Source: CANJDH01 sp964443245 (lineage in GTDB: Bacteria; Pseudomonadota; Gammaproteobacteria; Burkholderiales; JAEUOS01). From it: a stretch of DNA of 22,118 bases. The position numbers were made by a program, and so were the translations under genes. Within the stretch, counting starts at the first letter, position 1, and each line of letters opens with the position of its first letter. Of the stretch, positions 1 through 7,089 are shown piece after piece. The notes below the pieces were generated by a model. It was not told the origin of the DNA. It ran no database searches and saw only the letters and a program-made list of their open reading frames with translations. The DNA is taken from positions 1 through 22,118 of the forward strand of contig CAYUEG010000055.1 in assembly GCA_964443245.1 (NCBI GenBank). The letters run 5' to 3'.

Positions 1-770
1 TCGCGCGAGATCACGCCGCCGTTCGACTGCATGATGCGCAAGGTGGCGTTGATGCCCAGTTCACGCAGGCCGTTTTCAATCGTGCCGAGGTAGCTGCCGA
101 CCATCGGCATCACGTAAGCGTTGAGCACTGTCGCGACGGTGCGTTCGTACTCGCGCAGCTCGCCGAGCACTTCAGATGACAACGAGACCGGCACATCCGG
201 CGCCACGCGCGCCGCAATCGCCTTGACACGCTCTTCGTGTGCGGGGTTGGTAAAGCTGTGCAGGAAGCACACGGCGATGGCACGCGCGCCGCTGTTCACG
301 AGTTTGTGTACGGCCTGTTCAATGTTGGCATCGCTCGGTGCCTCAACGACTTCGCCGGCGGCGTTGATGCGTTCGTTGACTTCGACACGCAACTCACGCG
401 GAATCACCGGGTCCGGGCCCGGTGCGGTCAGGTCATAGAGGTCGTAGCGCAATTCCCGCGCGATCTCGATCACATCGCGAAACCCGGCCGTGGTGATGAG
501 ACCGGTGCGCGCGCCCTTGCGCTCGATCACCAGATTGGTCACCGCCGTGGTGGCACCGGCAATCACTTCGCTCACCTGATGGATCGCGATGCCGTGCGTC
601 TCGAGCATGCGCAGGAGGCCGGCGCGGATCGGCGCCACGACATTGTCGTGATCGCTCAGCACCTTGCCGGTCAGCACGTGGCCGTCGGAGCCCAGCAGCA
701 CAAGATCGGTAAAGGTGCCGCCAATGTCGAAAGCAAAGCGGTAGCGGACGTCAGAAGCGGATGCGCTCAT
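1..770 (-). CDS. Hydantoinase/oxoprolinase family protein, subunit A (N-terminal 256 residues, cut by window edge)
   Basis: The protein starts at the ATG at 768-770 and runs off the left edge of the window. Residues 15-22 read DIGGTFTD, the phosphate-binding motif of the ASKHA-fold hydantoinase/oxoprolinase N-terminal domain. Further on are the family's G-A-T-T-A-V-T-N segment and an I-E-R-K-G-A-R-T-G-L-I-T-T stretch. Family members couple ATP hydrolysis to ring opening of hydantoins, 5-oxoproline or caprolactam. Related subunits carboxylate acetone or acetophenone. Such subunits normally work with a HyuB-type partner, which would lie to the left of the window. The gene is 49 bases downstream of the preA-like gene on the same strand and probably shares its transcript. 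No clear Shine-Dalgarno precedes the ATG, and no other start codon lies in frame between preA and this one. The family is secure; the substrate cannot be told from this fragment. Confidence 0.9.
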   Translation of the reverse strand, partial: MSASASDVRYRFAFDIGGTFTDLVLLGSDGHVLTGKVLSDHDNVVAPIRAGLLRMLETHGIAIHQVSEVIAGATTAVTNLVIERKGARTGLITTAGFRDVIEIARELRYDLYDLTAPGPDPVIPRELRVEVNERINAAGEVVEAPSDANIEQAVHKLVNSGARAIAVCFLHSFTNPAHEERVKAIAARVAPDVPVSLSSEVLGELREYERTVATVLNAYVMPMVGSYLGTIENGLRELGINATLRIMQSNGGVISR

Positions 771-819
771 TGCGAGGGACTGAGTTGATCGATCGGAGGC
801 AGGTGATGTTGCCGAAAAG

Positions 820-2136
820 CTAACCCTTGACCTTGGAGAGCTTGATCCCGCGGTCGAAGCCCTTGTCGAACTTGCCGATTTCGAACACGCCCTGGGGGAT
901 CTGGAAGAACGGCTGCTGGGCACGCGCTTCCTCGGTCGTGGTGTGCATGCCGGTCGAGTCGAACGGGCAGGTCTGGGTGCACATTTCGCAGCCGATGCAG
1001 TTGGCGTGGATGGTGTTGACGCCGGCCGGGCCCTGGGCGAGTGCGTCGTAGAAGCAGGTCTGGATGCAGATCGTGCAGTTCGGGTTCTTGCAGGTCTCGG
1101 CATTGACCTCGCTGTGCATGCGCGGCTTCTTGAACTGCTCGCCATAGTCCTTGACCGAGTTTCTGGAGGCGATACCGGTCATCGACGCCACGTCGGGATA
1201 ACCGTGCGAATCCATGAACTCTTCGAGGCCCTTGATGATGGTCGGCAGATACTTGATGCCCTTCAACATGAGGATCGAGCCCACTTGCACAATCGGCGCA
1301 CCGGTCATGATGAACTCAACCACATCCCGGTGATCGTAGATGCCGTTCGAGCCGGTCACCGGCATGCCCAACTCGTTGTAGATGCGATGCACCCAGCGCA
1401 GGGAGAGCGGCTTGGCCCAGACGCCACCGATGCCGGCCGGGCCGCCCAGGCGGGGCTTGCCGGTTTCGATATCGACTGAGAACCCCGTGTAGCGATTGGT
1501 CGCCGTGACCGCGGCAGCGCCGGCTTCCTTGACGGCACGCGCCACGTCGAGCACGCGCGACTGGTCCGGAGTGAGCTTGATCACCACCGGAATCTTGACA
1601 GCTTCGCACACGCGTGCCGTGACTTCGCGCGCCACTTCCGGCTCCTGGCCGATCATCGAGCCGCCATGCACGCCTGGCATCATGGCCGGATGCGGGCAGC
1701 CGAAATTGAGCTCGACCATTGGCAGACCGCAGTCTTCAATCGTGCGGCAGATGTCGACCCAGCTTTGCACCGTCTTGCCGCCGGCGCTGCCGATCAGCTT
1801 GGCGCCATGATCCTCGGCATACTTGCGCGATTCGATCAGGTGCGGAATCCACTCCTTGAAGCCGGTGCTCGAATACCCCGAGCGGCTGTAGAACACGAAA
1901 TTCTTGTTGACCTTGCCCTTGATGAGCTCGTTTTTCTCGTTGAGGATGGCGTACTTGGAGTTCTCGGTCAGGCGCGCCATGTCCTCGATGTCGGTCAGGG
2001 TCTTGACGATCATGCCGGCGGCGCCGGCGTCGACACACTCGCGCAGCACTTCGGGGCTGTTGGTGGTTTCAAGCGAAGCGATGATGACCGGGTGCTTGAA
2101 TTTGACGCCGCAAAAATCGACGGAAAGGTCTGCCAT
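820..2136 (-). CDS. preA: PreA-like dihydropyrimidine dehydrogenase family protein (FMN barrel plus two 4Fe-4S clusters)
   Basis: 438 residues. Residues 1-320 form a dihydroorotate/dihydropyrimidine dehydrogenase-type FMN barrel: N-F-G-C-P-H at 144-149, K-L-T-P at 187-190, G-G-P-A-G-I-G-G at 231-238 and a late G-S-N-G-I. The C-terminal part holds two ferredoxin clusters, Cys349/354/357/361 and Cys380/383/386/390. Bacterial PreA with PreT reduces uracil and thymine using NADH. Here the loop that carries the catalytic cysteine in dihydropyrimidine dehydrogenase (A-C-G-Q-D-P) reads M-I-G-Q-E-P, with Ile at 162, so the usual pyrimidine chemistry is doubtful. No preT partner is visible in the window. 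The start has a strong GGAGG about 6 bases upstream. The gene lies between a MarR regulator and a hydantoinase subunit, all on the minus strand, which suggests catabolism of a nitrogen heterocycle or related compound. The family is certain and the substrate unknown; the symbol denotes family only. Confidence 0.85.
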   Translation of the reverse strand: MADLSVDFCGVKFKHPVIIASLETTNSPEVLRECVDAGAAGMIVKTLTDIEDMARLTENSKYAILNEKNELIKGKVNKNFVFYSRSGYSSTGFKEWIPHLIESRKYAEDHGAKLIGSAGGKTVQSWVDICRTIEDCGLPMVELNFGCPHPAMMPGVHGGSMIGQEPEVAREVTARVCEAVKIPVVIKLTPDQSRVLDVARAVKEAGAAAVTATNRYTGFSVDIETGKPRLGGPAGIGGVWAKPLSLRWVHRIYNELGMPVTGSNGIYDHRDVVEFIMTGAPIVQVGSILMLKGIKYLPTIIKGLEEFMDSHGYPDVASMTGIASRNSVKDYGEQFKKPRMHSEVNAETCKNPNCTICIQTCFYDALAQGPAGVNTIHANCIGCEMCTQTCPFDSTGMHTTTEEARAQQPFFQIPQGVFEIGKFDKGFDRGIKLSKVKG

Positions 2137-2230
2137 GGTGTTCCTCCGGAAAGATCAGTCTTGAGACGGTGAAAGGATTGTTGGTGTACGAACAGTAACG
2201 ATACAAGCGGGCGCGCCGGACGGATGCATG

Positions 2231-2890
2231 TCAGGCGCGCGACGTTGATTTACGGGGCGTGCGGGCCGCAGCCGTCTTGCGTCTGGTTGCGGCGCTTCCG
2301 GATGTGGGACCGGCGGCGCGATGTGCCCCGAGCGCATTGCCGCCCGGGCGCAGCGAGGTACGTCCGCTTTCGTTGTTGCCTTCGACGAGGCGCGAGAGCA
2401 AATCCATGAAGAGGTCACGCTCGGTCGGCGACAAGGGACTGAGCAGGCGCTTTTGCGATTCCTGCATGTCCTGATGGTAGCGCTTGACGAATTCGGCGCC
2501 CCGCGCCGTCGCCAGACACAGCTTGCGACGGCGATTCGCCGGGTCGATCACACGGGTGACAAGCTTGCGCGCTTCGAGGCGCTTGAGGATATCGGCCACG
2601 TTGGCGCGGTCGAGGCCCAGTTCTTCCCCAATCGTGAACTGGTCGATGTTGGGCCGGTTCACCAGGATGCTGAGCAACCCGTATTGAATCGGCGTGACCT
2701 CACCATCAGCGACATGGTTGATGAACATGGCCACATGGATCTGGTGCAGGCGCCGCACCAGATAGCCAGGGCGATCCCAGATGGTGTGGCCGGGTGCTGC
2801 TGCACCCGACGTGGCTCCGCCTCCGGATACGACGCTGTCGATCACCTTGCGCTCACCGACACTTCTGGCGCTGCCTCTGTCCACACGCAT
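2231..2890 (-). CDS. MarR-family transcriptional regulator with a basic C-terminal tail
   Basis: 219 residues from the ATG at 2888-2890. A winged helix-turn-helix typical of MarR covers roughly residues 66-125: T-P-I-Q-Y-G-L-L, then G-E-E-L-G-L-D-R-A-N-V, then a basic wing with D-P-A-N-R-R-R-K. Helices for dimerisation flank it. The last 40 residues are rich in Arg, Lys, Ala, Ser and Thr and are not part of a normal MarR fold of about 150 residues. The frame stays open further upstream to a GTG/ATG region, and GTG codons inside the first 20 codons are also possible; no start has a clear ribosome site. The gene is just upstream of, and co-directional with, the preA-like and hydantoinase genes, so it probably controls them and itself. 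A TTGACA motif inside an inverted repeat lies about 90-130 bases upstream. Confidence 0.85.
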   Translation of the reverse strand: MRVDRGSARSVGERKVIDSVVSGGGATSGAAAPGHTIWDRPGYLVRRLHQIHVAMFINHVADGEVTPIQYGLLSILVNRPNIDQFTIGEELGLDRANVADILKRLEARKLVTRVIDPANRRRKLCLATARGAEFVKRYHQDMQESQKRLLSPLSPTERDLFMDLLSRLVEGNNESGRTSLRPGGNALGAHRAAGPTSGSAATRRKTAAARTPRKSTSRA

Positions 2891-2977
2891 TCCCCAGGGG
2901 ATTCGAACCGGGTGTTCCAACTGTTCGGCCCGGCCTGCCGTACTGGTCGGGCAGCCGGGGCACAACTGTTAGGACAC

Positions 2978-3020
2978 GAACAATCTTGTCATGCCCTGCT
3001 CCATGATGTCAAGATCGTTC
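2978..3020 (-). promoter_or_regulatory. Inverted repeat overlapping a promoter-like motif upstream of the MarR gene
   Basis: The left arm GAACAATCTTGTCATG (2978-2993) and right arm CATGATGTCAAGATCGTTC (3002-3020) form an imperfect inverted repeat; 14 of 16 left-arm positions pair, with a short insertion in the right arm. On the minus strand the repeat contains TTGACA (3012-3007) followed 18 bases later by CAAGAT, a weak -10. A regulator gene with a palindrome over its promoter suggests autoregulation. The element is visible; its role as a MarR operator is inferred. Confidence 0.45.
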
Positions 3021-3097
3021 CATGACGCAACGCGCCAAAACCCGCCGCGGGAGGGCCACAGCAGCAGACAACAACCGCCCCGGACCGATGACGCCGG

Positions 3098-4201
3098 CTA
3101 GCTGGAAGATGGCGCGGCCAGCGCCCAGGCCACGCTCTCGCGCACCACTGCCGAGGGCGATTCCGCGCGGCCGGCGAGTGCCGCGCGGAGCGCGGCCGCA
3201 CACGCGTCCGACTCGCCGGAAGCAAACGCGATGTGGCGCAGGGCATTGCCCATGCCGATGGCGAGGTTGGACGACCACTTCTCGTAGCCAATGCGATAAA
3301 TCGCGCTCCCGGCCATGCGCTCTTTGAAGTCGGCTTCGCTCCAGGAAAACAGTTCGATCAGCGAGGATTGATCGAGCCCATTTCGCACAAAGCGGAAATC
3401 CTCCGTCCGTGTGACCTGAGCGAACTTGTTCCACGGGCAAACCAGCTGACAGTCGTCGCACCCGTAGACACGATTGCCGACCAGGGGCCGCAGTGGTTCC
3501 GGGATCACGCCCTTCAATTCGATTGTCAGATACGAAATGCAACGCCTGGCATCGAGTTGGTAAGGGGCAACAATGGCACCGGTCGGGCACGCTTGGGCAC
3601 AGGCAAAACAGGTGCCGCAATGGTCTTCGATTGGCGGGTCTGGCGGCAACGCCAGATCGGTATAGATTTCACCCAAGAAAAAAAAGGAGCCGGCGCTTCG
3701 ATCCAGGAGGAGGGTGTGTTTACCGCGCCAGCCCAAACCCGACCGGGCTGCAATGGCCACCTCCATGACCGGTGCCGAATCGGTAAACACACGGTACCCG
3801 AAGACGCCAACCTCGTTTTGCACCAGGGCGGCCAGTCGCTGCAGTTTGGCACGCACCACCTTGTGGTAATCGCGACCGTGCGCATACACGGAAACATAAG
3901 CCTCTCCCGGCTGACGCAGGCGCCGGTCCAACGCTGCCACCGGCTGCGCGAGATAGTTGATGCGGGCAGCGATCACCGAGACCGTCCCGGGCACCAATTG
4001 AGCCGGTCTCGCGCGCTTGGTACCATGGCGAGCCATATAATCCATTTCGCCGTGGAATCCCGCTGCAAGCCATTGTGCAAGGCCGGCTTCCGCCGCTCCC
4101 AAATCCACCCCGGCGATGGCAACCGCGTCAAAACCCAGCGTCGCGCCATGGGCCTTGATGGCCGCCTTGAGGCGCTCGGCGTCTTCCCTTACCAATGTCA
4201 T
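3098..4201 (-). CDS. queG: Epoxyqueuosine reductase QueG
   Basis: 367 residues from the ATG at 4199-4201. QueG is a cytosolic cobalamin and iron-sulfur enzyme that reduces epoxyqueuosine to queuosine in the anticodon loop of tRNAs for Asp, Asn, His and Tyr. The family signature D-S-A-P-V-M-E lies at about 141-147 (its Asp is the proposed proton donor) and G-W-R-G-K-H follows. The two 4Fe-4S clusters use C195, C198, C201 and C205 (C-G-T-C-F-A-C-A-Q-A-C-P), C221, and C248, C251 and C255 (C-D-D-C-Q-L-V-C-P-W-N). A HEAT-like tail ends the protein. The frame is open 19 codons further upstream, but those residues lie inside tsaE and do not look conserved. The gene is divergent from tsaE, and the two start codons overlap. 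Confidence 0.95.
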   Translation of the reverse strand: MTLVREDAERLKAAIKAHGATLGFDAVAIAGVDLGAAEAGLAQWLAAGFHGEMDYMARHGTKRARPAQLVPGTVSVIAARINYLAQPVAALDRRLRQPGEAYVSVYAHGRDYHKVVRAKLQRLAALVQNEVGVFGYRVFTDSAPVMEVAIAARSGLGWRGKHTLLLDRSAGSFFFLGEIYTDLALPPDPPIEDHCGTCFACAQACPTGAIVAPYQLDARRCISYLTIELKGVIPEPLRPLVGNRVYGCDDCQLVCPWNKFAQVTRTEDFRFVRNGLDQSSLIELFSWSEADFKERMAGSAIYRIGYEKWSSNLAIGMGNALRHIAFASGESDACAAALRAALAGRAESPSAVVRESVAWALAAPSSS

Positions 4202-4713
4202 CGCAAGATCATACGCCGCATCATCCTGTGCACCGGGCGCTGGCCGACGAAGCGGCAACGCTTGCGTTGGGTGCTGCGCTGGCGTGCGTGCTGGTTCCGG
4301 GCCTTGTCATCCACCTCCACGGCGAACTCGGGGCGGGCAAGACCACGCTGGTCCGCGGCCTCTTGCGCGCGCTCGGTCATGTCGGACCGGTAAAGAGCCC
4401 GACCTACACACTGGTTGAACTTTACGTAATTTCTGGGTATAGTCTCTATCACTTTGATTTTTATAGATTCAACCAGCCAGAAGAATGGTACGATGCCGGT
4501 CTGGAAGAGCATTTTGGCGGTTCAGCCATTTGCCTGGTGGAGTGGCCGGAAAAGGCGGGTGGTCTCAGTCCGGCGCCGGACATAGAAATTTGCTTCACGC
4601 CATACGGAGAAACAAGGCACGTTTCGATTGAAGGGAAAAGCGAGCGCGGCACATCATGCATCAGCGAACTTCGCCTAGCAGTATCCACACCCCCGCCAGC
4701 GAGTCCGACCTGA
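4195..4713 (+). CDS. tsaE: tRNA threonylcarbamoyladenosine biosynthesis ATPase TsaE
   Basis: 172 residues. TsaE is the P-loop ATPase that works with TsaB and TsaD to transfer threonylcarbamoyl to A37 of ANN-decoding tRNAs. The Walker A G-E-L-G-A-G-K-T-T is at 43-51, the switch V-K-S-P-T-Y-T-L-V-E at 66-75, H-F-D-F-Y-R at 86-91 and the C-L-V-E-W-P-E-K motif at 113-120; all align with E. coli TsaE. The first 13 residues are unconserved, and a GTG at 4228 is an alternative start that gives a length closer to the usual 155. Neither start has a clear Shine-Dalgarno. The 3' end overlaps the next reading frame by 58 bases, which suggests coupled translation with amiC. Confidence 0.95.
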   Translation: MSSQDHTPHHPVHRALADEAATLALGAALACVLVPGLVIHLHGELGAGKTTLVRGLLRALGHVGPVKSPTYTLVELYVISGYSLYHFDFYRFNQPEEWYDAGLEEHFGGSAICLVEWPEKAGGLSPAPDIEICFTPYGETRHVSIEGKSERGTSCISELRLAVSTPPPASPT

Positions 4714-6113
4714 CGCCGCGCTGCGTCTTTGCTCCTACCGAAGAAGGTATCCCGCCGTCACGCCGCCAGTTCTTGGCCGCCTCTGGCGCACTGCTGTTCG
4801 CCGCATCCTCTCCTCTGTTTGCGCAAAGCGCGTCGATCGTGGCAGTGCGCGTCTGGCCATCGCGCGATTACACCCGCGTCACGCTCGAGCTCGAGGCGCC
4901 CCTCAAGTTTTCGCATCAGGTGCTGAGAAATCCGGAGCGCCTGGTGGTCGATATCGATGATCTTGCGTTGTCCGGAAAATTGAAGGAGCTGGTTGCCAAG
5001 ATCAACCCGAACGATCCCTACATCAGCAGTGTACGTGCCGGGCAGTTCAAGCCGCGCGTCGTGCGGCTGGTGTTTGACCTGAAAGCCGAGATCAACGCGC
5101 AGGTGTTTTCGTTGAAGCCGGTCGGCGAGTATGGGCACCGGCTGGTGCTGGACCTCTATCCGGTCAGCGCCCCCGATCCGATGATGGCGCTGCTGGACAA
5201 AAAGGAACTGCCCGTTGACCTGGCACCCCAAAGTGACACCACGCCAAAGGGAGCGGATCGCAACGAGCCGGAAAAGAGTGCGGCGGCAACGGGGTCCCCT
5301 TCCGCGCCACGTCAACAGGACACACCGTCAGCCAGAGTGGGCGATCCCCGTGATGGCAAATCCCCGGACCGCAGCGAACTGCGTCCGCCGGTCGTGGCAC
5401 GCCTGGTGACGATTGCGCTGGATCCCGGTCACGGCGGCGAAGACCCCGGCGCCGTGGGCAAACGTGGCACCTACGAGAAACACGTCACACTTGCAGTCGC
5501 CAAGCGATTGAAGGAAAAGATCGACGCAGAGCCGAACATGCGTACGCTCCTGACGCGCGATTCGGATTACTTTGTTCCCCTGCATGTGCGGGTACAGAAG
5601 GCGCGGCGGGTCCAGGCGGACTTGTTCGTTTCGATCCATGCCGATGCATGGATCAAGCCGACCGCAAGGGGTTCGTCGGTATTTGCCCTGTCCGAGAAGG
5701 GTGCCACCTCGTCTGCAGCAGGCTGGCTGGCCAAGAAAGAAAACGATGCCGACCTGATCGGTGGCGTCAATCTGGGGACGCATGACCGTGATCTTGCCAA
5801 GGTGCTGCTCGACCTCTCGACGACGGCGCAGATCAATGATTCGCTCAAGCTGGGTCGTCAGGTGCTGGCCGAACTCGGCGGTATCAATTCCTTGCACAAG
5901 CCGCACGTCGAACAAGCCGGCTTCGCTGTACTCAGGGCGCCCGACATTCCCTCGATCCTGATCGAGACGGCCTTCATCAGCAACCCGGAAGAAGAAAAAC
6001 GTCTCAACGACGAGGCGTACCAGGAAAAAATGGCCAGTGCCATATTGAAGGGTATCAAGGCTTACTTTGCCAAGAATCCGCCATTGGCCAAATCCAGGAT
6101 GGCCTCGCTCTAG
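4656..6113 (+). CDS. amiC: N-acetylmuramoyl-L-alanine amidase AmiC, Tat-exported
   Basis: 485 residues. This periplasmic zinc amidase cleaves the stem peptide from glycan strands to split septal peptidoglycan. A twin-arginine signal S-R-R-Q-F-L at 35-40 is followed by a hydrophobic stretch and a cleavage site near A-Q-S (56-58). An AMIN domain (about 60-170), which targets septal peptidoglycan, is followed by a Pro/Ser/charged linker (185-245) and the Amidase_3 domain (248-475). Zinc ligands are His259 (D-P-G-H-G-G), Glu274 (T-Y-E-K-H) and His328 (S-I-H-A-D); the catalytic Glu is 437 (I-E-T-A-F). The insertion around 345-400 matches the autoinhibitory helix region that EnvC/NlpD-type activators displace. 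The start lies inside tsaE. In many betaproteobacteria mutL follows, but none begins in the 99 bases before the assembly gap. Confidence 0.95.
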   Translation: MHQRTSPSSIHTPASESDLTPRCVFAPTEEGIPPSRRQFLAASGALLFAASSPLFAQSASIVAVRVWPSRDYTRVTLELEAPLKFSHQVLRNPERLVVDIDDLALSGKLKELVAKINPNDPYISSVRAGQFKPRVVRLVFDLKAEINAQVFSLKPVGEYGHRLVLDLYPVSAPDPMMALLDKKELPVDLAPQSDTTPKGADRNEPEKSAAATGSPSAPRQQDTPSARVGDPRDGKSPDRSELRPPVVARLVTIALDPGHGGEDPGAVGKRGTYEKHVTLAVAKRLKEKIDAEPNMRTLLTRDSDYFVPLHVRVQKARRVQADLFVSIHADAWIKPTARGSSVFALSEKGATSSAAGWLAKKENDADLIGGVNLGTHDRDLAKVLLDLSTTAQINDSLKLGRQVLAELGGINSLHKPHVEQAGFAVLRAPDIPSILIETAFISNPEEEKRLNDEAYQEKMASAILKGIKAYFAKNPPLAKSRMASL

Positions 6114-6212
6114 TCTGCTTCAGAAGCGGGGGCGCACCGCGCATTCATGCTGTCAGCGCGGCAAACCTGTTTGTCGTGGACAGCCGTGGCAGTGATTCGC
6201 CACCGGCTTGCG

Positions 6213-6312
6213 NNNNNNNNNNNNNNNNNNNNNNNNNNNNNNNNNNNNNNNNNNNNNNNNNNNNNNNNNNNNNNNNNNNNNNNNNNNNNNNNNNNNNNNN
6301 NNNNNNNNNNNN
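6213..6312. other. Assembly gap (100 N)
   Basis: Exactly 100 undetermined bases, the usual placeholder for a scaffold gap of unknown length. It separates amiC and 99 bases of non-coding sequence on the left from the truncated acetyltransferase on the right. Genes such as mutL could be missing here. Confidence 0.98.
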
Positions 6313-6806
6313 CACTGGTTTTCATACAGTTCCTGGCCAACGGTAAACGGCGTCGGCAGCGGAAGCTCCATGAATGCATCGGCTTCACCGGCATCCACGA
6401 TGATGCGCATGCCGGCACGCTCGGCGATGCGGCGAATCGGTGCGTTCTCCCGCAGGCAATGCATGAACAACTCGGATACCCCCGCGTTTCGGGCATGCAA
6501 GGCGGCACGCGCGAACAGAAGTGAACCAATCCCATAGCCGCGCGCATGTTCGAGCACACTCAAGCCAACCTCTGCAGCACCGGGCCAGAGGGCCAGGTGG
6601 GCCACGCCGTCCAGTTCAAGCCCGGGGCCAAACACACCGAACAACGCCGCCTGCTCGAAGTTGAGTTGGGCGCAATACGCCTCGATTGCTGCATCTTCCA
6701 ACGCTGTACCGAAGCGCAGCCGCCGGTCTTCGGCGCCAAGCTTGAGAAAATGGCGGCAAATGCGCTCACGGTCACGTGGCGTGAGGGGATGGGCCAGTTT
6801 GGACAT
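6313..6806 (-). CDS. GNAT-family N-acetyltransferase (C-terminus lost in the gap)
   Basis: 164 residues are visible from the ATG at 6804-6806, which is preceded by AGAGGAA at good spacing. The GNAT core is recognisable: H-L-A-L-W at 70-74 as a beta strand, then E-V-G-L-S-V and the acetyl-CoA pyrophosphate loop R-G-Y-G-I-G at 89-94, then S-L-L-F-A-R-A-A-L-H-A-R. The end of the fold (N-A-P-I-R-R-I-A-E-R-A-G-M) is also present. The opening R-D-R-E-R-I-C-R-H-F and R-L-R-F-G form an N-terminal region seen in a proteobacterial GNAT subgroup of unknown substrate. Only a short C-terminal tail should be missing. It is divergent from kup with a 283-base intergenic region between them. Confidence 0.85.
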
Positions 6807-6889
6807 CGAACGTTCCTCTTCAGTCACCTGGAAGGCGTTGGTGCACTTTTTTGGAGCGCACTTGCCAACCACGATTACAACCAAGAATA

Positions 6890-6958
6890 TTGCAACGCAG
6901 CATAGGGCTTTTCCACCTGAGTGACAACTCTAAACTGGTATTTTTTGCTGTGTTGCAA
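6890..6958. repeat. Widely spaced inverted repeat between the GNAT gene and kup
   Basis: TTGCAACGCAGCA at 6890-6902 and TGCTGTGTTGCAA at 6946-6958 are inverted copies with 12 of 13 bases matching and 43 bases between them. The right copy lies inside a small palindrome, TTTTTGC-tgtgtt-GCAAAAA. Two sites for one dimeric regulator is a possible reading; none is identified. Confidence 0.4.
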
Positions 6959-6986
6959 AAACCACTCACCCGCTACAGAATGGCAA

Positions 6987-7015
6987 TTGACGCGCCGCAA
7001 TATCGGGCGTACAGT
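6987..7015 (+). promoter_or_regulatory. Sigma-70-type promoter for kup
   Basis: TTGACG (6987-6992), a 17-base spacer, then TACAGT (7010-7015). This close match to consensus predicts a transcript start near 7022 and a leader of about 68 bases before the kup ATG. Confidence 0.6.
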
Positions 7016-7089
7016 CCTGCCCACTTGTCGCCGCGACGGCCAAAGTGCCCACTCACGCGAGCGGCGCGGCAAGTAAACTACCCAGCCGA

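Noticed and set aside
237..788. Long plus-strand open frame overlapping the hydantoinase gene
   Set aside because: It is an opposite-strand shadow of a high-GC gene. The minus strand gives a clear D-I-G-G-T-F-T-D protein and the plus frame has no recognisable motif.
6153..6312. Continuation of the acetyltransferase frame through the gap to a stop at 6153
   Set aside because: The frame across 100 placeholder N has no meaning; the true gap length is unknown, so the gene is ended at 6313.
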